Below, piece after piece: positions 8,902-17,479 of a stretch of DNA of 64,000 bases. Below the pieces are notes generated by a model, which was not told where the DNA came from, ran no database searches, and saw only the letters and a program-made list of their open reading frames with translations. Each line of letters begins with the position of its first letter. Position 1 is the stretch's first letter. The translations under genes were made by a program, and so were the position numbers. Source of the DNA: Mesorhizobium caraganae (GTDB lineage: Bacteria > Pseudomonadota > Alphaproteobacteria > Rhizobiales > Rhizobiaceae). The DNA is taken from assembly GCF_016836705.1 (NCBI RefSeq), contig NZ_JAFCGY010000004.1, positions 62,001 to 126,000 of the forward strand. Reading direction: 5' to 3'.

Positions 8902-9767
8902 CGCTGCACATCGACATCCCAGAGGAGACGTTTGGCAGCATCCTGGCCAAGGCATTCCGCAACCGCTCCTTCCTCATCGGCTTCGCCATCACTGTGCTGG
9001 TGGTGGCAATGGCGCTCGTCTCTTACGTCTGGACGCCTTACGACGTGACCAAGCTGGTGATCTCGGACAAGACGCTCGCGCCCTCTTCGGCGCACTGGTT
9101 CGGCACCGATCATTTCGGACGCGATATCCTGTCGATGATCATGGTCGGCGCCCGCAATTCGATCGCCGTGGCACTGGTCGCGGTCGGCATCGGCATGGGC
9201 GTCGGCGTGCCGCTCGGCACCTTTGCCGCGGCGCGCGGCGGATTTGTCGACGAGGCGCTGATGCGGCTGAACGATCTCGTCTTCGCCTTCCCGGCGCTGC
9301 TGTCGGCGATCATGATCACCGCCATCTTCGGGCCGGGCGCGATCAACGCCATCATCGCCATCGGCATCTTCAACATTCCGGTGTTCGCCCGCGTCGCCCG
9401 CGCCGGCGCGCTGGCGATCTGGCCGCGCGAATTCATCCTCGCCGCGCGTGCCGCCGGCAAGAGCAAGACCCAGATCAGCATCCAACACGTGCTGCCCAAC
9501 ATCGCCACGCTGCTTCTGGTGCAAGGCACCATCCAGTTCGCGCTCGGCATCCTCGCCGAAGCCGGGCTGTCTTATGTCGGCCTCGGCGCCCAGCCGCCAA
9601 TGCCGAGCTGGGGCCGCATGCTGTTCGACGCGCAGACGCGCATGGTGGTGGCGCCATGGATGGCGATTTTCCCGGGCATGGCCATCGTCATCACCGTGCT
9701 CGGCCTCAACCTGCTCGGCGACGGCATTGCCGACATCCTCGACCCGAAATCGCGGCGGCAGCGATGA
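8898..9767 (+). CDS. ABC transporter permease, DppC/OppC type
   Basis: A 289-residue inner-membrane protein with the N-terminal OppC_N segment (FLIGFAITVLVVAMALVSYVW), the HWFGTDHFGRDILS motif near residue 70 typical of DppC proteins, and a C-terminal permease domain. ATG 8898 overlaps the preceding stop (ATGA) and the next gene begins in the same way, so the three genes are coupled. Confidence 0.92.
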   Translation: MTLHIDIPEETFGSILAKAFRNRSFLIGFAITVLVVAMALVSYVWTPYDVTKLVISDKTLAPSSAHWFGTDHFGRDILSMIMVGARNSIAVALVAVGIGMGVGVPLGTFAAARGGFVDEALMRLNDLVFAFPALLSAIMITAIFGPGAINAIIAIGIFNIPVFARVARAGALAIWPREFILAARAAGKSKTQISIQHVLPNIATLLLVQGTIQFALGILAEAGLSYVGLGAQPPMPSWGRMLFDAQTRMVVAPWMAIFPGMAIVITVLGLNLLGDGIADILDPKSRRQR

Positions 9768-11386
9768 GCTTGCTGGAGATCGAAAACCTGTCGCTGGCGA
9801 TCGGCGGCACGCCGATCCTGAAAGAGGTGGAGCTCTCAGTCGCGCCCGGTGAGGTGATGGGGCTGGTCGGAGAATCCGGCTCCGGCAAATCGATGACGGC
9901 ACTGACCATCATGCAGCTTCTGCCGCACGCCGCGCGCGCCAGCGGCCGCGTCTCTTTCGACGGCATCGACATCCTTGCGGCCACCGAGGACCAGATGTGC
10001 GCGCTGCGCGGCGACGACATCGGCATGGTCTTCCAGGAGCCGATGACGGCGCTCAATCCGGTAAAAACCATCGGCGAGCAAATCGCCGAAGGCATACGCT
10101 GGCACACCAAGGCAAGCCGAGCCGAAGCTGAGGACCGGGCGCGCAAAATGCTCGACCGCGTCGGCCTGCCCGAAGCGAAATTCCCGCTGTCTCGCTATCC
10201 GCACGAACTGTCGGGCGGCCAGCGCCAGCGCGTCGTCATCGCCATTGCCTGCGCGCTGAAACCCAAGCTGCTCATCGCCGACGAGCCGACGACGGCGCTC
10301 GACGTGGTGCTGCAGGCGCAGATCCTCGACCTGCTGCGCGGCCTTGTCAGCGAAAACCGCATGGGTCTGCTGTTGATCTCGCACGACCTTGCTGTCGTGA
10401 CCGAGATGGCCGACCGCATCACCATCCTGCGCCACGGCGAAGTGATGGAGGCCGGCGACACTGCACGCACGCTGTCGGAACAGCTTAACCCCTACACGCG
10501 CCAGCTGGCACTGGCCTCGATGCATGTGCCGGCGCGCGCCAAGGCGCATGCTACCGGCCAAGGCAAGCCGCTGCTTGAGGTCGAAGGCGTGACGCGGGAT
10601 TATTCCGGCCGGCGCACCTCCCTGTTCCAACGCCCGACGCCAATCCGCGCTGTCGACGACGTCTCCCTGTCGTTGGCGCCCGGTCAATCGGTGGCGCTGG
10701 TCGGACGCTCCGGCTGCGGCAAGTCCACGCTGGCCCGCATGATCCTGGCGCTCGACAAATCCACCTCGGGAACGATCCGCTTCCGCGGCGAAACCATCAC
10801 CGGCAGGAGCGAGGCGGAGCTGAAGCCAGCGCGGCGCGACATGCAGGTGGTGTTCCAGGACCCTTACGGTTCCTTCGACCCGCGCCAGAAGGTCGAGAAA
10901 CTGGTGGCCGAGCCGCTGCATGTGCTGGAGAAAAAGCCGACGCCTGCCGAGCGGCGCGAGATGGTGGCGCATACACTGCACGAAGTCGGCCTCGGCGTCA
11001 GCGACATGGACAAATATCCGCATGAATTTTCCGGCGGCCAGCGCCAGCGCCTGTCGATCGCCCGCGCCATCATCACACGCCCGAAATTGGTGGTGGCCGA
11101 CGAGCCGGTCTCGGCACTCGACGTCTCGATCCGCGCCCAGATCCTCGATCTGTTCGCCGAGCTCAATCAGAGGCTCGGCATCGCCTATCTCTTCATCACC
11201 CACGATCTGACCGTCGCCCGCGCCATCACCGACGAGGTGCTGGTGATGCATGACGGCAGGATCGTCGAGCGCGGCAAGACCAGTGATGTGCTCGACCATC
11301 CCCAGTCGGAGGCGGCAAAGGCGCTGGTGGCAGCCGCCCCGGATTTGCATCGGGCGATTGCGCGGCGCATGCAGGAACAGGGGTGA
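9764..11386 (+). CDS. fused dual ATPase of the peptide-type ABC transporter (DppD-DppF type)
   Basis: A 540-residue protein with two complete ABC nucleotide-binding domains. First domain: Walker A GESGSGKS near residue 36, signature LSGGQRQR near 148, Walker B LLIADEP. Second domain: Walker A GRSGCGKS near 318, signature FSGGQRQR near 424, Walker B LVVADEP. Each is followed by an oligopeptide/dipeptide C-terminal extension. A fused ATPase is common in alphaproteobacterial family 5 transporters, and it completes the transporter without a second ATPase gene. ATG 9764 overlaps the permease stop (ATGA). Confidence 0.93.
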   Translation: MSLLEIENLSLAIGGTPILKEVELSVAPGEVMGLVGESGSGKSMTALTIMQLLPHAARASGRVSFDGIDILAATEDQMCALRGDDIGMVFQEPMTALNPVKTIGEQIAEGIRWHTKASRAEAEDRARKMLDRVGLPEAKFPLSRYPHELSGGQRQRVVIAIACALKPKLLIADEPTTALDVVLQAQILDLLRGLVSENRMGLLLISHDLAVVTEMADRITILRHGEVMEAGDTARTLSEQLNPYTRQLALASMHVPARAKAHATGQGKPLLEVEGVTRDYSGRRTSLFQRPTPIRAVDDVSLSLAPGQSVALVGRSGCGKSTLARMILALDKSTSGTIRFRGETITGRSEAELKPARRDMQVVFQDPYGSFDPRQKVEKLVAEPLHVLEKKPTPAERREMVAHTLHEVGLGVSDMDKYPHEFSGGQRQRLSIARAIITRPKLVVADEPVSALDVSIRAQILDLFAELNQRLGIAYLFITHDLTVARAITDEVLVMHDGRIVERGKTSDVLDHPQSEAAKALVAAAPDLHRAIARRMQEQG

Positions 11387-11407
11387 GCGGCCGGTTCGCG
11401 CAGCGAA

Positions 11408-11432
11408 TTCATCGTGCCAGTGGCACGATGAA
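11408..11432. terminator. perfect 12-bp hairpin between convergent genes
   Basis: Arms TTCATCGTGCCA and TGGCACGATGAA flank a single base. The hairpin lies between the ABC ATPase (+) and the TerB-like gene (-). There is no T-run on either side, so it could be a bidirectional transcript-end structure or merely a repeat remnant. Confidence 0.4.
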
Positions 11433-11504
11433 AGGTCGCGAACGCTGGGACGCTGCGAAGCAGCGGGGACCCGGCTAGCCGCCGTCGAGCCCAGCTCTGC
11501 CGGC

Positions 11505-11930
11505 TTACTCTTCCGGCTTCACCACATCGACCGGGCTGATGTCCAGCAGGTCGAGCGTACGGCGCAGCAGCCGCACCTCGCTCTCGGCCAATTTTGAATC
11601 GGCCTTGGCGATCTCCGCCATATGGCGTGCCAGCAGCTTGCGCCGCTCGACATCGAGATCGCGAAACAGCGCGATGGCCTGCGAGCCGTTGGTCTCGTAG
11701 CCGAACTCGTTGAGATATTCGACGACCGCGTCGATGCTGGTTTCCGGGATGCCGAAGGCCTCCTTGCAGATGCGCCGGAAGGCGACCATCTCGCTCTCCG
11801 ACACCGAGCCGTCGGCGAGGATCATGCGAAACAGCATCAGCAGTTCCGCCGACAGCACCGGGTCGTCGGCAACCTTGCGTACGCCGGGGTCGCCATCGAA
11901 GATCGAGCGTATCTGATCGAGCAATGCCAT
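11505..11930 (-). CDS. TerB-like tellurite-resistance family protein
   Basis: A 141-residue all-helical acidic protein of the TerB type. The segment with LLMLFRMILADGSVSESE (near residue 35), containing acidic residues placed to bind a cation, and the repeat of the same pattern near residue 100 (KADSKLAESE) are characteristic. ATG 11930 is preceded by AAAAGGGA; longer upstream reading is rejected. Function in tellurite resistance is only a family label; cytosolic metal-binding or stress roles are more likely. It stands alone and converges on the ABC transporter operon. Confidence 0.75.
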   Translation of the reverse strand: MALLDQIRSIFDGDPGVRKVADDPVLSAELLMLFRMILADGSVSESEMVAFRRICKEAFGIPETSIDAVVEYLNEFGYETNGSQAIALFRDLDVERRKLLARHMAEIAKADSKLAESEVRLLRRTLDLLDISPVDVVKPEE

Positions 11931-12133
11931 CGCCAACAGCGTCCCTTTTCCCAATCCGCCCAGCGCATGTGACCCAAAAGTGCGCAGCGGCTTTGGGATA
12001 ATGACATGCACCACGGGAAATCCAAGCGCAACGTGCCTGGATAGACGTAGCGCGGAATCGGCCTTGCGCAAACCAGATCGCCGTGGTCGAAGGCACGGCG
12101 CTACGTTCCCGCCGGAATACTTACAAAATCCCG

Positions 12134-12919
12134 ATGTTCGACCTCGCCACCCAGACCGTAATCATGCTCGCCTTCGCTGCCTTTGCAGCCGGCTTTGTCG
12201 ATTCGATAGCCGGCGGCGGCGGCCTGATCACCATACCGGCTCTGCTGCTTGCCGGTTTCCCGCCGGCCGCAGCACTTGGAACCAACAAGCTGCAGGGCAT
12301 TTTCGGCACGGCGTCGGCGACCATCCACTACGCCATGAATGGCCATGTCGATCTGCGCCGTCAGTTGCCGTCCGCGCTTCTGGCCCTTGCCGGCAGTGCC
12401 GTCGGCGCCTTGCTGGCGGCCTTCGTGCCCGGCGATCTCTTGCGGGCGCTGCTGCCGCTGCTGTTGATCGCCATTGCGCTCTACTTCGCGGTGAAACCCA
12501 ACATGAACGATGTCGACCGCGCCGAGCGCCTGTCGCCCTTCCTGTTCGGGCTGATCGTGGCACCCGCTGTCGGCTTCTATGACGGCCTGTTCGGGCCGGG
12601 AGCCGGCTCCTTCTACATGCTGGCCTTCGTCAGCCTCGCCGGCTTCGGCGTGCTCAAGGCGACGGCGCACACCAAGCTGCTCAATTTCGCCTCCAACATC
12701 GGCGGCTTCATCGTCTTTGCCGTCGCCGGTGTCGTCTATTGGAAGATCGGCCTGATGATGGGCGTCGCCCAGTTCCTCGGCGCGCGCCTCGGCGCCAGCC
12801 TCGCCATCCGCATCGGCGCAAGGCTGATCAAGCCGCTGCTGGTGATCATCTGCCTGGCGCTGGCGATCAAGCTGCTGGCCGATCCGGCAAACCCGTTACG
12901 CCAGCTAATTGGTGTATGA
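12134..12919 (+). CDS. TSUP family sulfite/sulfonate exporter-like membrane protein (TauE/SafE)
   Basis: A 261-residue inner-membrane protein with about eight hydrophobic helices and the duplicated TSUP half motif: DSIAGGGGLITIPALLL near residue 22 and DGLFGPGAGSFYMLAF near residue 147. Family members move sulfite, sulfonates or other small organic anions. ATG 12134 is chosen because it starts the first hydrophobic segment. No substrate clue is present in the neighbours. Confidence 0.88.
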   Translation: MFDLATQTVIMLAFAAFAAGFVDSIAGGGGLITIPALLLAGFPPAAALGTNKLQGIFGTASATIHYAMNGHVDLRRQLPSALLALAGSAVGALLAAFVPGDLLRALLPLLLIAIALYFAVKPNMNDVDRAERLSPFLFGLIVAPAVGFYDGLFGPGAGSFYMLAFVSLAGFGVLKATAHTKLLNFASNIGGFIVFAVAGVVYWKIGLMMGVAQFLGARLGASLAIRIGARLIKPLLVIICLALAIKLLADPANPLRQLIGV

Positions 12920-12971
12920 GCCCACGCCCTGATAGAATGTGGTCGTACGAATCATGTTGGAGGGACCACAC

Positions 12972-13142
12972 ATGAATCTTAGTGCACCCACTCAGCTTAT
13001 TTTCATTATTTCCCTTGTCATCGCCATCATCGGCCTTCTCGCCGCGCTTGGCGTTCTTGCGTTTATTCCCTTGGCATCGGTCTGGATTATGCTCATCGCC
13101 TACATCGTGCTTGCCGCCGGCTGCATGATGCGCGGCGCCTGA
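12972..13142 (+). CDS. small two-helix membrane protein
   Basis: A 56-residue protein that is almost wholly hydrophobic, with two predicted transmembrane helices (LIFIISLVIAIIGLLAALGVL and VWIMLIAYIVLAAGCMM). ATG 12972 is preceded by GGAGGGA at a spacing of about 7 nt, which makes translation likely. A strong terminator follows 24 nt after the stop, so this is a separate short transcript. Function is unknown. Confidence 0.75.
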   Translation: MNLSAPTQLIFIISLVIAIIGLLAALGVLAFIPLASVWIMLIAYIVLAAGCMMRGA

Positions 13143-13165
13143 GCACTCAAATCTCAGGTAACCGA

Positions 13166-13194
13166 AGCGCCCGGCCAAAAGCCGGGCGCTTTTG
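13166..13194 (+). terminator. Rho-independent terminator
   Basis: Perfect 10-bp arms AGCGCCCGGC and GCCGGGCGCT with a five-base loop, followed by TTTT. It ends the transcript of the small membrane protein. Confidence 0.85.
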
Positions 13195-13255
13195 ATTCCG
13201 TCCCCTTTTGATTCGGATCGGGGGTCTGCTAGATTTGATCGGCAAAGGATGGCCT

Positions 13256-14080
13256 ATGCCGATCGAGATGCAGCGCCGCAAGGAACAGGACCTCTCCATC
13301 GCCGGGCGGTTCGAGATGCGCCGGCGGGCTCCGCCGCCCGCGCTCGACGGCATTGTGTCGGACGTTTGCGGCTATCGCGAAACCGCGCCCGGCCATTTCC
13401 GCAACATCGAATACGCCTCGCTGACCGTGCCGCTGGTGATCAGCTTCGCCGAGCCGTTCGCCATCGGCCTTGGCAAGGATCCCGGCGACAATGACCGTTT
13501 CGCCAGTTTCGCCGCCGGCCTGTTTGCCGGCCCGGTGATGATCGAATCCTTTGGCGGTGCCTGCTGCGTACAGATCAACTTCACCCCACTCGGCGCCCGC
13601 CGCTTCTTCGGCTTGCCAATGAGCGAACTGGCTGACAGCATGGTCGTGCTCGACGATGTGCTTGGCGCCGAGGGCATGGCGCTGCGCGAACGGCTTGGCA
13701 ATGCACCGGATTGGGCGACGCGTTTCGACCTTGCCGAGGCCTTCGTCGCCACCCGTCTCGGGCATGCCGCCGATACGTCGCCTGAAATTACCTGGGCGTA
13801 CGACCGCATCGTTATCTCGGGCGGCCGGACCCGCATTTCCTCGATCGCCGAAAAACTGGGCTGGAGCCGCAAACATCTCGCCGGCAAATTCTGCGATGCG
13901 ACCGGCATCGGGCCGAAGACGCTGTCGCGCATCGTGCGTTTCAACCGGGCACTCGGCCTGTCTCGGCAGGACCAAAGCGACTGGGCCGATATCGCCGCCG
14001 ATTGCGGCTATGCCGACCAGGCGCATCTGGTGCGCGAGTTCCGCCAGCTCGCTGGAGAAACCCCAACGGCGCTGAGGTAA
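13256..14080 (+). CDS. AraC family transcriptional regulator
   Basis: A 274-residue regulator with a C-terminal AraC DNA-binding domain: first helix-turn-helix near residues 195-220 (ISSIAEKLGWSRKHLAGKF) and second near 245-268 (WADIAADCGYADQAHLVREF). The N-terminal 170 residues form a sensor domain that I do not recognise in detail. ATG 13256 is preceded by AAAGGA; an earlier TTG at 13208 would overlap the preceding terminator region and lacks a ribosome binding site. The target may be the glyoxalase-fold gene 72 nt downstream, but no operator was recognised. Confidence 0.85.
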   Translation: MPIEMQRRKEQDLSIAGRFEMRRRAPPPALDGIVSDVCGYRETAPGHFRNIEYASLTVPLVISFAEPFAIGLGKDPGDNDRFASFAAGLFAGPVMIESFGGACCVQINFTPLGARRFFGLPMSELADSMVVLDDVLGAEGMALRERLGNAPDWATRFDLAEAFVATRLGHAADTSPEITWAYDRIVISGGRTRISSIAEKLGWSRKHLAGKFCDATGIGPKTLSRIVRFNRALGLSRQDQSDWADIAADCGYADQAHLVREFRQLAGETPTALR

Positions 14081-14139
14081 CATTTCTTCAAGACGGCGGG
14101 AATGCCTTCGAACAGAGTGGGTTATCGACCAACTTGAAT

Positions 14140-14146
14140 GAAGGAG
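14140..14146 (+). promoter_or_regulatory. ribosome binding site that fixes the start of the VOC protein
   Basis: AAGGAGG lies 6 nt before ATG 14153. An in-frame ATG at 14138 overlaps this site, so 14153 is the real start. Confidence 0.85.
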
Positions 14147-14152
14147 GTTTTC

Positions 14153-14572
14153 ATGCCCGTCACCACTGAAGCGCCCCGGCTCTACCCGGCGCTGCGCTAC
14201 AAGAATGCAGGAAAAATGATCGACTGGCTGGGCGAGGCCTTCGGCTTCGAAGTCCGCGCCCGCTATGGCGAGGGCGACATCGTGCACCATGCCGAACTCA
14301 CTTTCGGTTCCTCGATGATCATGCTGGGCACGGCGCGCAGCGACGACTACGGCAAGATGGTCGGCGAGCCCGGCTCCGGCGGCGGCAAGTCGATCTACGT
14401 CGCCGTCGACGATGCCGATGCCGCCCATGCCAGGGCCAAAAAGGCCGGCGCCACGATCATCCAGGAATTGACCGACCGCGACTATGGCAGCCGCGAATTC
14501 ATCTGCCGCGATCCGGAAGGCAATGTCTGGTCGTTCGGGACGTATTGGCCGAAGGTGGGCGAGAAGGCTTGA
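14153..14572 (+). CDS. VOC superfamily protein (glyoxalase/PhnB-like)
   Basis: A 139-residue single vicinal-oxygen-chelate module pair. It begins with RLYPALRYKNAGKMIDWLGEAF, the usual PhnB-like opening, and ends with DPEGNVWSFGTY, the usual final beta-alpha-beta motif with the metal or substrate acidic residue. No bleomycin- or fosfomycin-specific residues can be named. It lies next to the AraC regulator on the same strand. The reaction is not known. Confidence 0.85.
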   Translation: MPVTTEAPRLYPALRYKNAGKMIDWLGEAFGFEVRARYGEGDIVHHAELTFGSSMIMLGTARSDDYGKMVGEPGSGGGKSIYVAVDDADAAHARAKKAGATIIQELTDRDYGSREFICRDPEGNVWSFGTYWPKVGEKA

Positions 14573-14636
14573 GTTAAGCTGGCTGGTGTCTTCAGTTGGA
14601 GCGTTTGCGCAGCGGCCGAGCCAGCGCCGGGCAGAT

Positions 14637-15102
14637 CTACCCGGCGTGGTGCTTCTCACGCACATACGTCACCTCGTGGACAATCTCGCGACCGTCGAAC
14701 GGGTTTTGGGCGGGCGGCGAGGTGTAAGTCAGCGTATGTTCGTCGACATTGCAGAACCGCACCTGCTCAGTGCCGCTCCATGCCTCATTCCAACTCATGT
14801 CGACGTGATGGACGACCCGGTCCGGACTCAACCGTGTAGCTGCCCGAATAGGCGAACATCGAGTCGAACAACGCAATCTTCTCCTCGGCGGATGGCGGCA
14901 ATCGATCGGGCCGGCTGCGATTGTTCCGAAGTATAAAGAAAATGACGCGCTCCGGTGTGTAGATGACGATGCCGTGAGGATCCTGTCCCAGTGCTTCTCG
15001 CAGCTCCCCCGTCGCAACATCCCTCGTCATCCACGACGTCATCCTCCAGCTTCCAAGAAGGAGATCGCGGCTAATGGGCTTGGCCGTCATCTCTTGGGCC
15101 AT
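14637..15102 (-). pseudogene. lipocalin-like domain protein, frameshifted
   Basis: Two overlapping frames together make one lipocalin-like protein. The first frame reads MAQEMTAKP, LLLGSWRMTSW, IVIYTPERVIFF, EEKIALFDSMFAYSGSYTVE. The second continues with DRVVHHVDMSWNEAWSGTEQVRF to the end near 14637. The change of frame falls in the stretch 14815-14830, where one extra base gives an early stop at 14785. ATG 15102 has GGAGG just upstream. Either the gene is inactivated or the assembly has a single-base error. Confidence 0.75.
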
Positions 15103-15240
15103 GTGTACCTCCATCATTCTCCTGGCAGGGACATTTTATACCACTAGCGTGGCTCCGTCTTACCGTCTCGCAAAACCCGTCCATCGACCAGGGCGTTTGC
15201 GGCGCGGCAGCGGACCGGCATCCCTGTTTCCGGGCGCCGC

Positions 15241-16716
15241 TTAGCGCGCGAGCGAAAAAATCGCATCACAGTCGAGGTGGGCCTCCAGCTCGGCTGCGAT
15301 GTCATCCAGGGCCTTTTCCACTTCGGCCCGGTAGTCGATACCGCCGCCTTTGATGCCGAGGCTTTCCAGGAATTTTGTCCGGAAAGCGTCGGCGGAAAAC
15401 AGCCCGTGCAGGTAGGTGCCAAAGACCTTGCCGTCGGCGGAGATGGCGCCGTCATCGGCGCCGTTGATGACGGCGGACGGCCGCGCCATGTCCGGCCCCG
15501 TGGTGCGGCCGAGATGGATTTCGTAGCCCTCGAGCGGCAGGCCGAACGGCACCGAGCGCGCGCTGACATTGCGCACCGTCTTTTCCGGTTCCATCACCGT
15601 CTCGATGTCGAGCAGGCCGAGCCCCTCGGCCTCGGTGGCGCTGCCTTCGATGCCATCGGGATCGCGCACCATGCGGCCCAGCATCTGAAAACCGCCGCAG
15701 ATGCCGACGACATGGCCGCCGCGTTTGCGATGCGCCAGGAGATCGCGATCCCAGCCATTCTCGCGGAACTTTATGAGGTCGCCGATCGTGGATTTCGAAC
15801 CGGGAATGATCACCAGCCCGGCATCCTCCGGCAGCTTCTTTCCCGGCGGCACGAATACCACCTCGACCTGCGGCTCGGCCTTGAGTGGATCGAGATCGTC
15901 GAAATTGGCGATGCGGCCAAGCATCGGCACGGCGACTTTCAACGCCCTTCTCTCGCCGGAAGCCAGTCGTTCGAGCACGACCGAATCCTCCGACGGCAGC
16001 CGCGCTGCCGCCTTCAGCCACGGCACGACGCCAAAGCAGCGCCAGCCGGTGAATTTTTCGATCGCCCTGATGCCGTCATCGAACAGCGAGACATCGCCGC
16101 GAAACTTGTTGATGAGGTAGCCGACGATCATGCGCCGGTCTTCCTCCGGCAGGATCAGATGCGTGCCGGCGACCGAAGCGATGACGCCGCCGCGGTCGAT
16201 GTCGCCGACCAGGATCACCGGCACGTCGGCGCGCGTGGCAAAGCCCATATTGGCTATGTCGCGGTTTCTCAGATTGATCTCGGCCGGCGAGCCCGCCCCT
16301 TCGACGATGATGAGGTCAGCGCCCTCACCGACCTTTGCCCAGGATTCCAGCACGGTGTCCATCAGCCCCGCTTTCATCGTCTGGTAGTCCCTCGCTCGCG
16401 CCTCGCCGAACACCTTGCCCTGCACGATCACCTGCGAACCGATGTCGCTCTGGGGTTTGAGCAGCACCGGATTCATATGCACGGTCGGCTGAACACCACA
16501 GGCCAGCGCTTGCAGCCATTGCCCCCGGCCAATCTCGCCGCCGCCGGCGCGGTTGTCGCCGGGAATGTCCGCGACGGCGGCATTGTTCGACATGTTCTGT
16601 GGCTTGAACGGCCTGACCTTCAGCCCACGGTTTTTCGCGGCGCGGCAGAGACCCGCCACCAGCACGGTCTTGCCGACATCCGAGCCGGTGCCTTGCAGCA
16701 TGATTGCCTTGGCCAT
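15241..16716 (-). CDS. cobQ: cobyric acid synthase
   Basis: A 491-residue glutamine amidotransferase that amidates four carboxylates of adenosyl-cobyrinic acid a,c-diamide in the late corrin ring pathway. The N-terminal dethiobiotin-synthetase-like domain begins with LQGTGSDVGKTVL (P-loop near residue 10). The C-terminal GATase domain carries the nucleophilic Cys in GICGGFQMLG (near residue 340) and His in GTYLHGLF (near 437). Its start lies 3 nt after the stop of the cupin gene, so the two are co-transcribed. It supports corrinoid supply for the methyltransferases further along the window. No cobalamin riboswitch was recognised upstream. Confidence 0.95.
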   Translation of the reverse strand: MAKAIMLQGTGSDVGKTVLVAGLCRAAKNRGLKVRPFKPQNMSNNAAVADIPGDNRAGGGEIGRGQWLQALACGVQPTVHMNPVLLKPQSDIGSQVIVQGKVFGEARARDYQTMKAGLMDTVLESWAKVGEGADLIIVEGAGSPAEINLRNRDIANMGFATRADVPVILVGDIDRGGVIASVAGTHLILPEEDRRMIVGYLINKFRGDVSLFDDGIRAIEKFTGWRCFGVVPWLKAAARLPSEDSVVLERLASGERRALKVAVPMLGRIANFDDLDPLKAEPQVEVVFVPPGKKLPEDAGLVIIPGSKSTIGDLIKFRENGWDRDLLAHRKRGGHVVGICGGFQMLGRMVRDPDGIEGSATEAEGLGLLDIETVMEPEKTVRNVSARSVPFGLPLEGYEIHLGRTTGPDMARPSAVINGADDGAISADGKVFGTYLHGLFSADAFRTKFLESLGIKGGGIDYRAEVEKALDDIAAELEAHLDCDAIFSLAR

Positions 16717-16719
16717 GGT

Positions 16720-17352
16720 TCAGCCCCTGCCCTGCGCGCCGGGAATGGTCGACTTCTGCGCCAGCGGCCCGCCGCGCCAGATGTAGAGCGCCAACAGCGG
16801 CTCGTCGCCGGTGCGCATGGCATGGCTGACATTGGAGGCGTGATGGATTACCTCACCCGCCTGGCGGACATGAAAGGCGCCCTCGCCCATCCGCCATTCA
16901 GTGCCGCCGGTCAGCGGAATGTAGATCTCCTCGGCAATATGATGGTGGTCGGGATAGGTGATATCAGGTCCGAGGATCAGCAATCCGGCCGCGACCTCCG
17001 TGTTGACGAAATGGCCGCGCAGCCCAAAAACCTCCAGCCAGCCATACTTCTGCAGGAACGCCGCGCCGAAATCCGCTGCATTGTAGGTCTGCCCCCAATA
17101 CAGATCGTTGCGGCGCTGCGCCAATCGCCGCACCAGCGGTTGCGCATCCGGCGGCGCCAGTTCGGCGATGCGGTTGAGCTGATCAACGCAAGGCAGCGGA
17201 TGCGCTTCGAGCGGACGAGCCGGCATTGTCCAGTCGATCCGGCCTACAGCGTCACGCACCAGTGCATTGTCCACGCCCCGGAGATAGCCGTGGAAACGGT
17301 CGAGCAGCTCGCTGAGATATGTCGGCACGCAATGCTCCGTTGATCCATTCAT
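16720..17352 (-). CDS. cupin protein of the DMSP-lyase (DddQ/DddL-type) family
   Basis: A 210-residue protein with one C-terminal cupin barrel. The metal motif HxHxxxExY is exact (HHHIAEEIY, near residue 137) and a further His follows in GEVIHHASNVSHAM (near 170). This arrangement is known from DMSP lyases DddL, DddQ, DddW and DddK, which release dimethyl sulfide and acrylate. The protein is about the size of DddQ. Many terrestrial rhizobia carry family members without proven lyase activity, so another substrate is possible. It heads a two-gene operon with cobQ, which is an odd partner. Confidence 0.7.
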   Translation of the reverse strand: MNGSTEHCVPTYLSELLDRFHGYLRGVDNALVRDAVGRIDWTMPARPLEAHPLPCVDQLNRIAELAPPDAQPLVRRLAQRRNDLYWGQTYNAADFGAAFLQKYGWLEVFGLRGHFVNTEVAAGLLILGPDITYPDHHHIAEEIYIPLTGGTEWRMGEGAFHVRQAGEVIHHASNVSHAMRTGDEPLLALYIWRGGPLAQKSTIPGAQGRG

Positions 17353-17479
17353 GCACAGCCGCTGCGCAGCAGGCCGGGTTGCGCGGCGGCATCATTGGTC
17401 TAGATTGGGCGGCGCGCAAAGCCAAAAACAACAGGCCAGCAAGCCAACCCCCAGCAAGGGGAAACACAGGGAGCACGCC

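Noticed and set aside
9836..11350. 504-codon open frame antisense to the fused ABC ATPase
   Set aside because: No start signal or domain; the ATPase is certain.
12045..12106. ACGTAGCGC/GCGCTACGT inverted repeat upstream of the TSUP gene
   Set aside because: Arms are 9 bp but 44 nt apart, too distant and too GC-rich to support an operator or terminator.
15277..17343. 688-codon open frame antisense to cobQ and the cupin gene
   Set aside because: Shadow of two well supported genes, with composition typical of antisense frames.
16717..17479. Cobalamin riboswitch for cobQ
   Set aside because: I looked for a B12-box-like structure upstream of the cupin-cobQ operon and found none.
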